A stretch of DNA of 64,000 nucleotides from Chitinophaga agri. Its GTDB lineage: Bacteria > Bacteroidota > Bacteroidia > Chitinophagales > Chitinophagaceae. The notes below the pieces were generated by a model. It saw only the letters and a list, made by a program, of their open reading frames with translations. It searched no databases and was not told the DNA's origin. A program made the position numbers and the translations under genes. Where the stretch lies: NCBI RefSeq assembly GCF_010093065.1, contig NZ_CP048113.1:6900001-6964000 (forward strand), written 5' to 3'. This document shows, piece after piece, positions 39,835-48,427 of this stretch; the stretch's first letter is position 1, and the number at the start of each line of letters is the position of its first letter.

Positions 39835-40343
39835 GATCCAATAACTAAAATTTATTAATGATAGTTTTCAAAAAATGTCAGTTTAGCGTTGTTACCAGTA
39901 TGATTCGTAGGAACGGGCGGCAATTTAAAAACTGAGATGAAAATTTAGAACTGTTAAAAAAATTTTAACAACTTTTTAAGGTCCACTGTTGGGGATGATA
40001 GTTCCGGCGGTTTCGTTTATGGCCTGCTGGTGTATACCTGGCCGGGATGGTAGTTACTTCTATCTGATACACAGGCACCATTCAACTCCACCCATGCTGG
40101 GGATTTTTATAAATAAGAAGATCCGTTCTTCTGAATCTTTTACCTTGTCAAATAGTGTAAAATGATGGTATCATGTCAATGGTGCAAGTAGTGCTTGCAC
40201 CATTGATATGGAGGTGCTGGTATGTTGGTTATCAATTGATAGTGGCTGTTGAAATTCTGGATAGGCCTCTGCAAAAGCTCTCATGTTAGATTTTGAGAGG
40301 AAAGTCCCTTTATATCAGAGAAGCGGCGATTACTGCAGGCGGT
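39835..40343. other. 509-base gap with a long hairpin
   Basis: No gene is seen. The main structure is the 17-bp hairpin at 40172-40210, listed separately. The part beside the NEW3 start is AT-rich and must hold the operon promoter. Confidence 0.5.
40172..40210. repeat. 17-bp inverted repeat (long hairpin)
   Basis: Arms 40172-40188 and 40194-40210 pair fully with one G.U and a 5-base loop (TAGTG). There is no T-run on either side. It is 133 bases past the stop of the DoxX gene. Confidence 0.75.
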
Positions 40344-40706
40344 TTATTTTGCATAGTTTATTTTTCTAAAATAATAATAGGATACGCATAGTATTGCAAA
40401 CGGAATCAGCGGTGCCATACCTTTTGCAGCACCATCAGCGAGCCAGTGTCCCAGGCTTGCAGAAAGCAGTAATATTCCAAAAGCGACATAAGCCCATTCT
40501 TTAAACATACTGGGTATAGCAGGGATGAGGATAATTATTGCACCCACGATCTTACAGATGTCTAATTCAAGATTGAAATAAGCAGGGAAGCCAAGTCTGT
40601 GTATGGATTCGATTAAGTATGCCCGCGGAGCAAAATAGGATGGAAGTACAATCAACGCGATTCCAATAATTGTAATGATCCAATAAATTCTTTTTTCTTT
40701 CTGCAT
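40344..40706 (-). CDS. DoxX family membrane protein
   Basis: A 120-residue inner-membrane protein with four hydrophobic helices. Seen are IYWIITIIGIALIVLPSYF, IESIHRLGFPAYFNLELDICKIVGAIIILIPAI, YVAFGILLLSASLGHWLADG and PLIPFAILCVSYYYF, the DoxX-like/DUF417-type pattern with the conserved Leu-Gly-Phe-Pro. It is divergent from the HxlR regulator gene with a 129-base shared gap, a common arrangement for regulated DoxX genes. Role likely in redox or membrane stress; unproven. Confidence 0.8.
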   Translation of the reverse strand: MQKEKRIYWIITIIGIALIVLPSYFAPRAYLIESIHRLGFPAYFNLELDICKIVGAIIILIPAIPSMFKEWAYVAFGILLLSASLGHWLADGAAKGMAPLIPFAILCVSYYYFRKINYAK

Positions 40707-40724
40707 GGTTTAAATATTACAACA

Positions 40725-40732
40725 CAAAATTA
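40725..40732 (-). promoter_or_regulatory. Candidate -7 box of the DoxX gene
   Basis: On the minus strand TAATTTTG matches the Bacteroidota -7 consensus TAnnTTTG, 19 bases before the ATG. No clear -33 TTG is seen at the usual spacing. Confidence 0.3.
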
Positions 40733-40769
40733 TTTGACATAGCTTTACAATTGTTATCTGTTACCTTTT

Positions 40770-40783
40770 GGAAACTGGTTTCC
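40770..40783. promoter_or_regulatory. Dyad between divergent DoxX and HxlR genes (possible operator)
   Basis: Perfect dyad GGAAAC-TG-GTTTCC lies in the shared 129-base region, 53 bases before the chosen HxlR start and 64 before the DoxX start. HxlR proteins bind short dyads as dimers, so it may be the regulator's site. That is inference from position and symmetry. Confidence 0.4.
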
Positions 40784-40835
40784 TCTATGAAATCAAGTAG
40801 CTATTGATAAAGCGATTACAGTAATTTTGAATTAT

Positions 40836-41201
40836 ATGAATGCAAAAAAGCCAGCTCCGCAAGTACCTGATTGTAAAGAGCAATTAATTGCAATAAAGGA
40901 TACTATGATCTTGTTATCGGGGAAATGGAAAATTCAGATTATTGGATGGCTCCTGCTATATGGTAAGGTGCGTTTTATGGATATGCTGCGTGGGATAGAA
41001 GGTATTGCTGCCAAAATGCTCTCTAAAGAGTTGCAGGAACTTGAGCAAAATGAAATAGTGTCCCGAACTGTGATGAATACGAAGCCGACAACTGTGGAAT
41101 ACGCGCTAACGGAACATGGTAAGACTTTGAGCGGGGTAATTGACGCTATTTCAGCTTGGGGAGTTACGCATCGAAAATTTCTGTTTAAAAAAGAAAGCTA
41201 A
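40836..41201 (+). CDS. HxlR family winged-helix transcriptional regulator
   Basis: A 121-residue HxlR-type regulator. The core is LLSGKWKIQIIGWLLLYGKVRFMDMLRGIEGIAAKMLSKELQELEQNEIV, the winged-helix DNA-binding unit, and VEYALTEHGKTLSGVIDAISAWG, the family end. The Cys-containing N-terminal segment (VPDCKEQL) is a common redox-sensing position in this family, suggesting a response to electrophiles or quinones. ATG 40836 is preferred to TTG 40827. It probably controls the divergent DoxX gene. Confidence 0.88.
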   Translation: MNAKKPAPQVPDCKEQLIAIKDTMILLSGKWKIQIIGWLLLYGKVRFMDMLRGIEGIAAKMLSKELQELEQNEIVSRTVMNTKPTTVEYALTEHGKTLSGVIDAISAWGVTHRKFLFKKES

Positions 41202-41220
41202 TTAGGTCACTGGAGGCTTT

Positions 41221-41285
41221 TTCTTTTCGTGTGCCCATTAGGGGTAAGTTTACGAGCCGTTTAATTCATATTATCAATAAATTAG
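41221..41285 (+). repeat. Island repeat copy R1 (GTGCCCA...CGAGCC)
   Basis: Starting at 41231 the bases GTGCCCATTAGGGGTA, then GTTTACGAGCC and TTATCAATAA, align base for base with copy R5 at 52449 apart from scattered substitutions. It is preceded by an AT-rich CTTTTTCTTTT tract. It begins about 30 bases after the HxlR gene and marks the start of the accessory island. Confidence 0.55.
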
Positions 41286-41626
41286 GTTGCTAAAAGTGCT
41301 GCAGACATTGACCAAAGGCCTGAACGATTGTATCAAGCTGAAATGGAAATGTTTTGAAGAGAAAGACAAATAAGCGTGTTGGGGGGCAGAAGCTTATGAT
41401 TAGCAGGGCTTTATCTTAAGAATGTCCAACAGAACATCTTATGGCGAGACATGTATTGATTGTGTTGCCTGAGTTTTGTTTTGAGTGTAGGAAGGAATAG
41501 TGAATATCGCAGGCTTAGACGACTATAAAAAGCAAACGGTTGGAGAACATCTCGGACCTTTCCGCTTTTGTGCCCGGTACGGTGGAACAATCCCAATTTC
41601 CCGACAGAATTAAAAGAAACACAAAA
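41286..41626. other. 340-base gap, no recognised gene
   Basis: Contains short broken reading frames, and copy R2 near its end (listed separately). No recognisable protein. Confidence 0.4.
41515..41585 (+). repeat. Island repeat copy R2 (degenerate)
   Basis: GACGACTATAAAAAGCAAA begins a segment that matches R5 (52398 onwards) through the degenerate hairpin (GGTTGGAG...CTCGGACCTTTCCGCTTTT) and the start of the tail (TGTGCCCGGTACGGT). After this the similarity ends. Confidence 0.6.
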
Positions 41627-42616
41627 ATGATACTGCAGGATTTAATAAGTCTGATAGGAGTAAAAAGTACGGACCCAAGGATTGCACAGCTATTTGAGCA
41701 GAATAATCTGGGTAAACCGCCTAAAACAATCACATCTAATCAGGGGCAAAAAGCATTCAAAGACAAGCAGCAGCTGATAGACTACACTTTCAAATTTGAT
41801 ATCACCAATGACAGTTACTACCCACCTGTAAGTGTCAGGAATGAGGATTACAAATTTGACAACTACCTGAGTAATATGGTAGTGTTTTCCAAACCAGCAC
41901 GTGGGAAAAAAGAATTCGTTGATCCTAAACCGATAAGCTTTTGGGACGGTTTCATAAACCCAGGGAGTTCTTTAGAGGAATGTCTTGCATATTTTGACAA
42001 TCAATCAAGAAGTACTCGCAGCAGTACAATTTTTGAAAAGTCATTGAATGATATAGCGGAAATAAAAGTGTGGTTTGCAAACGATGAAAAAGAGGTGACG
42101 ACTATTGAAATAAGGATTATCGAAGATACTGAGATCTTTGCTCATAGCTATTTCAATCCCGCAAACAAGTTTAACACTGTCCCGCAAGCTTATTCCTTAT
42201 TGGTAAAATGGTTATTTGACAATAAGTACCTGAATCTTTCAGAAGAAACATATAGCCAGGAATTAAGTCTTGATCACACAGATATTCTGGCCTTTGTAAA
42301 GACTCACCTGAAAAGTCATATATGGGATACACAGATCAAGGACATCCCTTACCTGCGATCATTTTTATTTGAAATTGCTTCGAATTCTTCTATTAAAAAT
42401 AAGGATGGAGAGGAAATAAACTTTTATATAAAAAATCTATACGTCAGAACAGCTGGTAAATGGGAGGAACATCAGAAAATTTATGACACAGACATCTTAG
42501 GTTTAGAGGATTTTGAAAATACTATCTTTCTGGATGCTACAAAATCCATTCAGTTTTTAGATACGTTGACTGAGCACTTTGCTTTGTTTGCTCAGCTGAC
42601 TGAAATAAATAAATAG
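41627..42616 (+). CDS. Hypothetical protein of unknown function
   Basis: A 329-residue soluble protein with no signal peptide or membrane segment. Characteristic pieces are MILQDLISLIGVKSTDPRIA, NSYYPPVSVRNEDYKFDNYL-like and KFNTVPQAYSLLVKWLFDN. An earlier start at 41540 lies inside repeat R2, so ATG 41627 is preferred. It is the first island gene and stands alone, flanked by R2 and a strong terminator. The style resembles immunity-type accessory proteins, but I do not recognise a family. Confidence 0.65.
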   Translation: MILQDLISLIGVKSTDPRIAQLFEQNNLGKPPKTITSNQGQKAFKDKQQLIDYTFKFDITNDSYYPPVSVRNEDYKFDNYLSNMVVFSKPARGKKEFVDPKPISFWDGFINPGSSLEECLAYFDNQSRSTRSSTIFEKSLNDIAEIKVWFANDEKEVTTIEIRIIEDTEIFAHSYFNPANKFNTVPQAYSLLVKWLFDNKYLNLSEETYSQELSLDHTDILAFVKTHLKSHIWDTQIKDIPYLRSFLFEIASNSSIKNKDGEEINFYIKNLYVRTAGKWEEHQKIYDTDILGLEDFENTIFLDATKSIQFLDTLTEHFALFAQLTEINK

Positions 42617-42641
42617 TTTGTCAGCAACAGGATATAACAAG

Positions 42642-42684
42642 AAGGAGCTATCTCAAAAGTAAATTGGGATAGCTCCTTTTTTTG
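42642..42684 (+). terminator. Terminator of the first island gene
   Basis: A 14-bp stem (AAGGAGCTATCTCA with TGGGATAGCTCCTT, one G.U pair) followed by T7, 25 bases after the stop at 42616. Confidence 0.85.
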
Positions 42685-42967
42685 TATGGAGTTTTTTCAA
42701 ATAAAAGGCTGATTCTCCCTCTGGTAAGTAAAGGAAATATTACATTTTATCATTACTGCACATTAATCGTAAAATAGCCCCAATCTGCACTCGTGCAGTC
42801 TTTGCCTGAACAATTACTTCTAAACGTCGATACCTTCACGTGTCGATGCCGGATCTCGATATTTCTCGATACTGGGAATTGACATGACCTGGCTGTAAAG
42901 AACTGCGTTTTTTCTTTTTTGTTAGGATAGATTGAACAAGCCTTTGACATTTTGGTCAGCATTTCAT

Positions 42968-43396
42968 CTAGTTTAAGATATTTGAATAATATTTATGTTC
43001 GGTATTATTCATTTCCTTTGTCGCCCAAAACATGTATCTATAGGATATGCTTTGCGCCAATCTTCTATAATGCCTTCTAGGTATCTTATTCGTACAGATC
43101 ATGGAGTCGTCAATTGGAACTGAGAAGAAGAGTATTTCATGAGGTCCGATTGTAAATACCGATGTATTTGGATTCTCTATATTACAAAAAATATCATAAT
43201 TATTGGTTTCCCAATTTTTTCCAAATAAATGCTGTTTATAAACGGAAAATAGAAAACTGTTACCATCTGAATTATTCTTAATTTCCAGACCAATACTGTC
43301 CTTTGATAAATAGCATGCATTGATTACTATGGGATTCTGAGCTGGAAGCTTAGAGGAAAATATACTCAATAAGAGAATCGAAAATATCTTAACCAT
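42968..43396 (-). CDS. Secreted hypothetical protein
   Basis: A 142-residue protein with a signal peptide (MVKIFSILLLSIFSSKLPAQ). The mature part has SIGLEIKNNSDGNSFLFSVY and TIGPHEILFFSVPIDDS, suggestive of a small beta-sandwich, and a basic C-terminal third. No family is recognised. The gene is AT-rich compared with regions 1-3. It runs opposite to the preceding island gene. Confidence 0.6.
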   Translation of the reverse strand: MVKIFSILLLSIFSSKLPAQNPIVINACYLSKDSIGLEIKNNSDGNSFLFSVYKQHLFGKNWETNNYDIFCNIENPNTSVFTIGPHEILFFSVPIDDSMICTNKIPRRHYRRLAQSISYRYMFWATKEMNNTEHKYYSNILN

Positions 43397-43768
43397 TATT
43401 TTATCTTTTTAGTTCCACCATTGGTTTTATGTTGAGGACTCATACACTTAGAATTTTACTTCGGGTGAATAAATATTACAAATTGGGTACAGTTCCCAAG
43501 AATGGCTTGAAAATTTTAATAGACACAAGTGGTCATCGTCCCAATTGTTAAAATTATATAATTTCACAACTGGTATTATCAGTTAGAACTATGCTTTGAG
43601 ATATGATACATACTGCCCGGTCAATCGTACCGGGAGCAAATGATCTCGTCCTAGTTTGGCGGTCCCCAGTCTTAGGACCGATAATCGTTCTTTTTAAGCT
43701 TTTAAGTGTTAAATGATTTACTGGGCTTTGCCCAGTGAATCATTTAATACAAGCCCCCCGGCAGGGGA
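43397..43768. other. 372-base gap including the downstream part of an IS3 remnant
   Basis: No gene is seen. From about 43600 it probably belongs to the IS3 remnant: a dyad CGGTCC/GGACCG near 43662-43682 and an 18-bp hairpin at 43709-43747. Confidence 0.4.
43709..43747 (-). terminator. 18-bp hairpin downstream of the IS3 transposase remnant
   Basis: TTAAATGATTTACTGGGC pairs with GCCCAGTGAATCATTTAA (one G.T pair, 3-base loop), 22 bases beyond the transposase stop at 43769. Confidence 0.55.
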
Positions 43769-43981
43769 TTATGCGGCTTTCGCCATATATACTTCTATTG
43801 GAGTTGAATAATCCAATGATTGATGTAGGCGGGCACGATTATAAAAATTAAAATATCCTGTCAGTCCTTGATAGAGTGAAAGACCATCTTCGTGTACGTT
43901 CAGGTAAATGTGTTCATATTTAACACTCCTCCACAGTCGTTCGATCCATACATTATCCAACGCCCGACCTTTCCCGTCCAT
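43769..43981 (-). pseudogene. IS3-family transposase, C-terminal fragment
   Basis: Only the last 70 residues of an IS3-type DDE transposase (OrfB) remain: SMDGKGRALDNVWIERLWRSVKYEHIYLN-like, then YFNFYNRARLHQSLDYSTPIEVY, which contain the final catalytic Glu region (ERLWRSVKYE) and the usual end of the integrase core. The N-terminal catalytic part is lost at about 43985, where an unrelated reading frame begins on the other strand. This is a dead IS remnant. Confidence 0.85.
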
Positions 43982-43983
43982 GC

Positions 43984-44235
43984 TTATTTTTATTTCATGT
44001 ACAAAGGATCAATGCGAACGATTGTCTTGGCCCTGCGATACTAAATTTTGATCTTGTTACTTATATGCTTCAATGGGAGGATAGGGAGGATATTAAAGGT
44101 AAAATAGAGGGTATTGCTAATGTGATCGTAAAATTTGATGAAACGGGTATACGTTTTATGGATGAATTCCGGCAAATGCGGCCAGATTATATAGAAAAAT
44201 TGGTGGTATGGCTGGTAAGAAGAGGTCCGAATTTG
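43984..44235 (+). pseudogene. Stump of an unknown protein cut by IS3 and IS66
   Basis: The frame is open from the IS3 breakpoint through 44235, where the IS66 element begins and supplies the stop. It encodes about 84 residues with normal protein composition, including NFDLVTYMLQWEDREDIKGK, GIANVIVKFDETGIRFMDEF and MRPDYIEKLVVWLVRRGPN. It lacks both ends of its gene. It may be part of the same gene as the stump right of the IS (48428 onwards), since both run on the plus strand; this is not shown. Confidence 0.45.
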
Positions 44236-44309
44236 TAAGGTTCCGGTAGACAGCATCTTCGGCATGTAAGTCTGAGGGTTTATGTTTGCGTTGTTTAAAT
44301 ATGCCCTGT

Positions 44310-44642
44310 ATGCAACCAACCAATAATTCCACGATACGTTCATTTACAATATCGGAGAAGAAGAATATCGCGATGCAATGGAGCCAGTCAAACGTAAAGA
44401 TGCAAGTGTTTTGTGATAATCATGGAATCACGGTCTCCATGCTCAAGAACTGGAGGAAGCAGTTTGCCACTCCTGCAAAAGTTCCCAGACGAAAACATTT
44501 CATTCAGCTCACACCTTCTAAGGCGAGTATACCAGATATTGCACTTCCATTCGCGGAGGTGGTATCTTTATCAGGTAACAGGATAATTTTTCATTCGGCG
44601 GTCAACACAGACATGCTAAAAGAGCTACTAAACAGTAAATAA
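44310..44642 (+). CDS. tnpA: IS66 TnpA
   Basis: A 110-residue IS66-family accessory protein with an N-terminal helix-turn-helix (KKNIAMQWSQSNVKMQVFCDNHGITVSML). Upstream in-frame ATG 44301 and TTG 44286 are alternatives. The stop is followed directly by the ATG of tnpB. Identical residues are seen in the other copies. Confidence 0.85.
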   Translation: MQPTNNSTIRSFTISEKKNIAMQWSQSNVKMQVFCDNHGITVSMLKNWRKQFATPAKVPRRKHFIQLTPSKASIPDIALPFAEVVSLSGNRIIFHSAVNTDMLKELLNSK

Positions 44643-44999
44643 ATGCTGGCACTCTCGTCCTCATGCCGGTATTTTCTGTATACTCAGCCAATCATGATAA
44701 GTAGTAGCTTTTACAAACTGGCGGCTATTGTCAATCAACAGATGCATTTGGATCCTTTAACCGGGGATGTCTATATTTTCTTTAACCGCAGAGCTACACA
44801 TATCAAGCTACTTCAATGGCAGCAAGATGGATTTGCGATTTATTACAAGCGGCTTGAGAAGGGAACATTTGAGATTCCTAAACCAGGTGGGGTACAACCC
44901 TCGCTTACTTCTACACAATTGATGCTTATTCTGCAAGGCATTCAGATGGATAAAGTCCAGTACCGCAGGCGGTATTTTCGACAATCTTCCGATCATTAA
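44643..44999 (+). CDS. tnpB: IS66 TnpB (Orf2)
   Basis: A 118-residue TnpB of the IS66 Orf2 family: LTGDVYIFFNRRATHIKLLQWQQDGFAIYYKRLEKG is the family core, with FEIPKP following. It begins at the base after the tnpA stop. Required with TnpA and TnpC in IS66 transposition. Confidence 0.9.
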   Translation: MLALSSSCRYFLYTQPIMISSSFYKLAAIVNQQMHLDPLTGDVYIFFNRRATHIKLLQWQQDGFAIYYKRLEKGTFEIPKPGGVQPSLTSTQLMLILQGIQMDKVQYRRRYFRQSSDH

Positions 45000-45048
45000 C
45001 ATCGCGCTAACAAATAATTGATTTCCATTTGATAACATTGCAATTGCA

Positions 45049-45762
45049 ATGAGTACGTCAGCAAAAGATAATGATTACAAACAGCTCTATGAGTCTGCCA
45101 TCAACAAGGTTGAGCAGCTGCAGCATGAATTGAATCAGCTCAAGAAGATGATTTTCGGAGTTCGCCAGGAGCGATTTATTCCCGCAGATAAGAATCAACT
45201 GGCACTCGATATTCCAACAGAACAATCTGCTGTTGTTTGCAACGTGTTAGATGCAAAGAAGGTGACTTATGTCAAAGTTGTAAAACAAGATGCGACTCAA
45301 GGGAGAGATAGCCGTCATACCATACCATCTCACTTACGAAGAGAAGATGTAATTATAGATCCAGACCATATACCAGCTGGTAGTAAACATATTGGCACCA
45401 CTGAAACTGAAGTGCTGGAATACAAACCCGCTGAAATTTATGTAGTCCGTTACATCCGTAACAAGTACCTTCTCCCATCTGCGGATGAGACGTCGTCAAA
45501 AATTATTGTTGGACCTTTGCCAACATTACCAGTTACAAAATCGATGATGGGGCCAGGCTTACTGGCTCAACTGGTTGTTGAGAAGATCTGCGATCATCTC
45601 CCCGTGCATCGCCAGCAACAACGTCTGGAAAGAGATGGCATAAAGCTACCATACTCAACGCTGAGTGATGGTTTTGCTAAGACAGCTGCGTTAATTACTC
45701 CTATTTACAGAGCGCTGGTAACAGAAGTACTCAACGCTGACTATTTGCAGGCTGATGAGACA
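45049..45762 (+). CDS. tnpC: IS66 TnpC transposase, 5' exon
   Basis: The first 238 codons of TnpC, the DDE transposase: a leucine-zipper-like coiled coil (KQLYESAINKVEQLQHELNQLKKM), the zinc-type middle region and the first catalytic region ending ADYLQADET (codon ACA at 45760-45762). The group II intron GTGTG starts right after. Joined to 47606-48382 it gives exactly the 496-residue protein of copy 2. Unspliced translation would run 6 codons into the intron and stop. Confidence 0.9.
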
Positions 45763-47605
45763 GTGTGCCTTGAAGTAACATGAAAAGTTACATGCTGTTA
45801 GATTGATGGTGGCAGGCCCACCGTAAGGGATGACAGGCATACCTTACAAACCACCCTATGATGCTTTGGACGAAAGGAAAAGGTGTTGAGCGATAGGGGA
45901 AAAGGCAGAATTAATCTGTCAGGTAAGATTTAGTGAGCTGAACGAAAGTGAACTGCCATAGTAAAGTATCGATATCGCACTTATTCTGTCGAAAGCAGGT
46001 AACAGTTTCTTACCTACAAATTAAGTTTAGCGACAGTAACCTGGTGTTGGCTAGATGACAGGCGGTACATAGGTAGCAGGACACTAAATCAGGCGATTTA
46101 ATGGAACAAGGGAATTTGTACAGGAGTGCAAAGGGAACAATTCAAGCGGAGACACCGCAAGGTTAAATACCAATATCCTGTACAGAGGCGGACTAAGTCG
46201 TAGTACTATTGAAGCTGCTGTAATGGCTGTGGAGGGAAGGGCTTAGCCAGATTAGTTTTATAAAACCAACAACAGTAAAATGGATGATTGATTATTATGA
46301 AACAAAGCAACATCCGGTGACCAAGAAAATGGTACTGGATGCTTACAAGAAAGTAAAGGAAAATAATGCAAGTGGTGGAATCGACGGAGAAAGTATAGAA
46401 GATTTTTCGATTGATGCGTCAAAGAATCTATACCGGATTTGGAACAGAATGACATCTGGATGTTATTACCCGCCAGTTGTGAAAAGCGTTGAAATTCCAA
46501 AGAAATCTGGCGGTGTGCGTATTCTTGGCATACCTACAATATCAGATCGCATAGCTCAACAGGTTGTGAAAAATTATCTTGAACCTATCGTGGAAGGCAG
46601 CTTCCATGAGGATAGTTATGGATATCGTCCCGGTAAGAATGCACATCAGGCCTTGGAGAAAGCCACTGCACGGTGTGGTTATTATAGTTGGGTGGTTGAT
46701 ATTGATATTCGAGCGTTTTTTGATAGTATAGATCACGAACTGTTGTTGAAGGCAATCGAGTGGTATACAAAAGAGAAATGGATTCTAATGTATATTAAGC
46801 GATGGCTTAAGGCTGGAATTATGTGTAACGGAGAAGTTAGACGTGGGGAAAAGGGCACTCCTCAGGGAGGAGTAATAAGCCCGCTACTAGCTAACATCTT
46901 CCTTCACTTTGTATTTGATAAATGGATGGAAAAGAATCACTCAAACATGCCTTTTGAACGGTATTGTGACGATGCAATTATACACTGTACGACAGAAAAA
47001 CAGGCAAATTTCATCAAAGGTGCAATTACCAGGAGGATGATAGATTGTCGGTTGATGCTGAATGAGGAAAAGACGCGTATAGTTTACTGCAAAAATCATA
47101 TACATACTGAAGCACATCGAAGTGTAAGCTTTGACTTTCTGGGTTATACTTTTCGACCATTAGGCAGACCAACTAAGAATGGCTGGAAACTTATGTATTT
47201 TCCGTGTATGAGTGACTCGTCTAAAAAAGCAGTTAGGCAAAAAGTGAGAGAGGTAGTAAGAAGACGTTTCCAAGGCACGATTTTGAACATCGCAAGGATA
47301 CTAAACCCTAAAATCAGGGGATGGTATCAGTATTATTGTGTATACTCAAAGTGGACAACACATGGATTGTGGTACTGGCTAAATCTAAAATTGGTAAGAT
47401 GGATAATGGAAAATAGAAAGCTTGGAAAGGGACGGGCGCATAGATGGCTTGTAAGAGTCTACGAAACCAATCCCCGATTATTTGAACACTGGTCATTTAT
47501 TCGCCCATATTAATTGTATTGCTAATCTGGAAGCGCCGTGTGATGGGAGACTATCACGCACGGTGCTGTGAGAGGCTTGGGCTGAAATGCCCTTGCCTAC
47601 TCGAC
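45763..47605 (+). mobile_element. Group II intron, copy 1
   Basis: An 1843-base intron starting GTGTGCC (consensus GUGYG) and ending GAC (consensus AY). Domain V is visible at 47532-47567 (AGCGCCGTGTG...CGCACGGTGCT with a GAGA tetraloop and the catalytic AGC). A domain VI-like stem follows to 47605. It carries the maturase gene at 46284-47513 in domain IV. The exact boundaries are confirmed by comparison with the uninterrupted tnpC of copy 2, which reads straight from ACA into TCGGTACC. Confidence 0.95.
46284..47513 (+). CDS. ltrA: Group II intron reverse transcriptase/maturase
   Basis: A 409-residue intron-encoded protein: RT0-RT7 domains (VVDIDIRAFFDSIDHELL at about 137-154, GTPQGGVISPLLANIFLH at 191-208, catalytic YCDD at 227-230 in place of the common YADD), then the maturase X region (about 320-365, ILNPKIRGWYQYYCVYS) and a short basic C-terminus (KGRAHRWLVRVYETNPRLFEHW). 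No HNH endonuclease domain is present, so homing would rely on the endonuclease-free route. It differs from copy 2 by one residue (Ser282 versus Arg). Confidence 0.93.
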   Translation: MIDYYETKQHPVTKKMVLDAYKKVKENNASGGIDGESIEDFSIDASKNLYRIWNRMTSGCYYPPVVKSVEIPKKSGGVRILGIPTISDRIAQQVVKNYLEPIVEGSFHEDSYGYRPGKNAHQALEKATARCGYYSWVVDIDIRAFFDSIDHELLLKAIEWYTKEKWILMYIKRWLKAGIMCNGEVRRGEKGTPQGGVISPLLANIFLHFVFDKWMEKNHSNMPFERYCDDAIIHCTTEKQANFIKGAITRRMIDCRLMLNEEKTRIVYCKNHIHTEAHRSVSFDFLGYTFRPLGRPTKNGWKLMYFPCMSDSSKKAVRQKVREVVRRRFQGTILNIARILNPKIRGWYQYYCVYSKWTTHGLWYWLNLKLVRWIMENRKLGKGRAHRWLVRVYETNPRLFEHWSFIRPY

Positions 47606-48382
47606 TCGGTACCAGTGCTCGACAAGGATAAGAAAGGGAGCACTCATCGGGGGTATTACTGGCTCTATCAGGATAATATTAACAAGCTGCTTGTCTTTGA
47701 TTATCAACCCGGGCGTGGCCGGGAAGGACCCGCAGAAATGCTGAAAGATTTTTATGGTACGCTGCAAACAGACGCTTACTCTGCATATAATAGCATCGTT
47801 GACACCAATAATATAACATTGATCCACTGTCTTGCTCATGCAAGAAGGTACTTCTCTGACGCTATTTACAGCGACCGAGAAAGAGCAGAATATGTATTGG
47901 AACAGTTACAGCTCGTCTATCAGATTGAACGCGATAGCAGGGCGTTAAATCACGACAATGAAAAACGAGCAGCTTCAAGACAGAAGCACTCCTTACCTAT
48001 ACTGAAGAAATTAGGAAGCTGGATGGAAGACCAATACAAGCAGGTACTTCCACAAAGCCCGATAGGAAAAGCCCTTGCCTATAGTATAAAACGCTGGGAT
48101 AAACTCTGTGCCTTCGTGTATGATGGAAAGCTACATCCAGATAATAACGCGGCTGAGAGATCTATAAGAGCGACTGTTATAGGCCGAAAGAATTACCTCT
48201 TTGCCGGGAGCCATGAATCAGCAAAGCGAATTGCAATGCTCTACAGCCTGATCGGAACCTGTAAACTACATAACATTAATCCCAGCCTTTGGCTAAAGGA
48301 CGTTTTAACGGTCATTAACGACCATCCTATCAACAGAATCAAAGAGCTCCTACCTCATATCTGGATCACGAAGCAAAAGTAA
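47606..48382 (+). CDS. tnpC: IS66 TnpC transposase, 3' exon
   Basis: Codons 239-496 of TnpC, reading SVPVLDKDKKGSTHRGYYWLYQD, GRGREGPAEMLKDFYGTLQTDAYSAYN (second catalytic Asp region), HCLAHARRYFSD, and the DDE end with NNAAERSIRATVIGRKNYLFAGSH (catalytic Glu). The stop is 45 bases before the right inverted repeat. The protein can only be made from spliced RNA. Confidence 0.9.
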   Translation, partial: SVPVLDKDKKGSTHRGYYWLYQDNINKLLVFDYQPGRGREGPAEMLKDFYGTLQTDAYSAYNSIVDTNNITLIHCLAHARRYFSDAIYSDRERAEYVLEQLQLVYQIERDSRALNHDNEKRAASRQKHSLPILKKLGSWMEDQYKQVLPQSPIGKALAYSIKRWDKLCAFVYDGKLHPDNNAAERSIRATVIGRKNYLFAGSHESAKRIAMLYSLIGTCKLHNINPSLWLKDVLTVINDHPINRIKELLPHIWITKQK

Positions 48383-48427
48383 CGCTCTCCAAAGTCATTA
48401 AATAGGTGCTGTCTACCGGATACTTAC

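Larger units (their letters stand above)
44235..48427 (+). mobile_element. IS66-family element, copy 1, carrying a group II intron
   Basis: A 4193-bp element bounded by inverted ends GTAAGGTTCCGGTAGACAGC (left) and the complement of GTAAGTATCCGGTAGACAGC (right). It encodes tnpA, tnpB and tnpC in the usual IS66 order; tnpC is split by an 1843-bp group II intron, and 4193 minus 1843 equals the 2350 bp of the intron-free copy 2. Flanking 8-mers (CCGAATTT left, TGTATATA right) differ, so no target duplication is seen. Confidence 0.95.

Noticed and set aside
42753..42962. A 69-codon minus-strand gene
   Set aside because: No family, weak start and Cys/Arg-rich composition; could be real but not supported.
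44041..44343. A 100-codon minus-strand frame over the left end of IS66 copy 1
   Set aside because: It is a chance antisense frame that joins the IS end to flanking sequence; the protein character is on the plus strand.
46258..46500. Antisense frames within the group II introns
   Set aside because: They overlap the maturase gene on the opposite strand and are present only as shadows in both copies.
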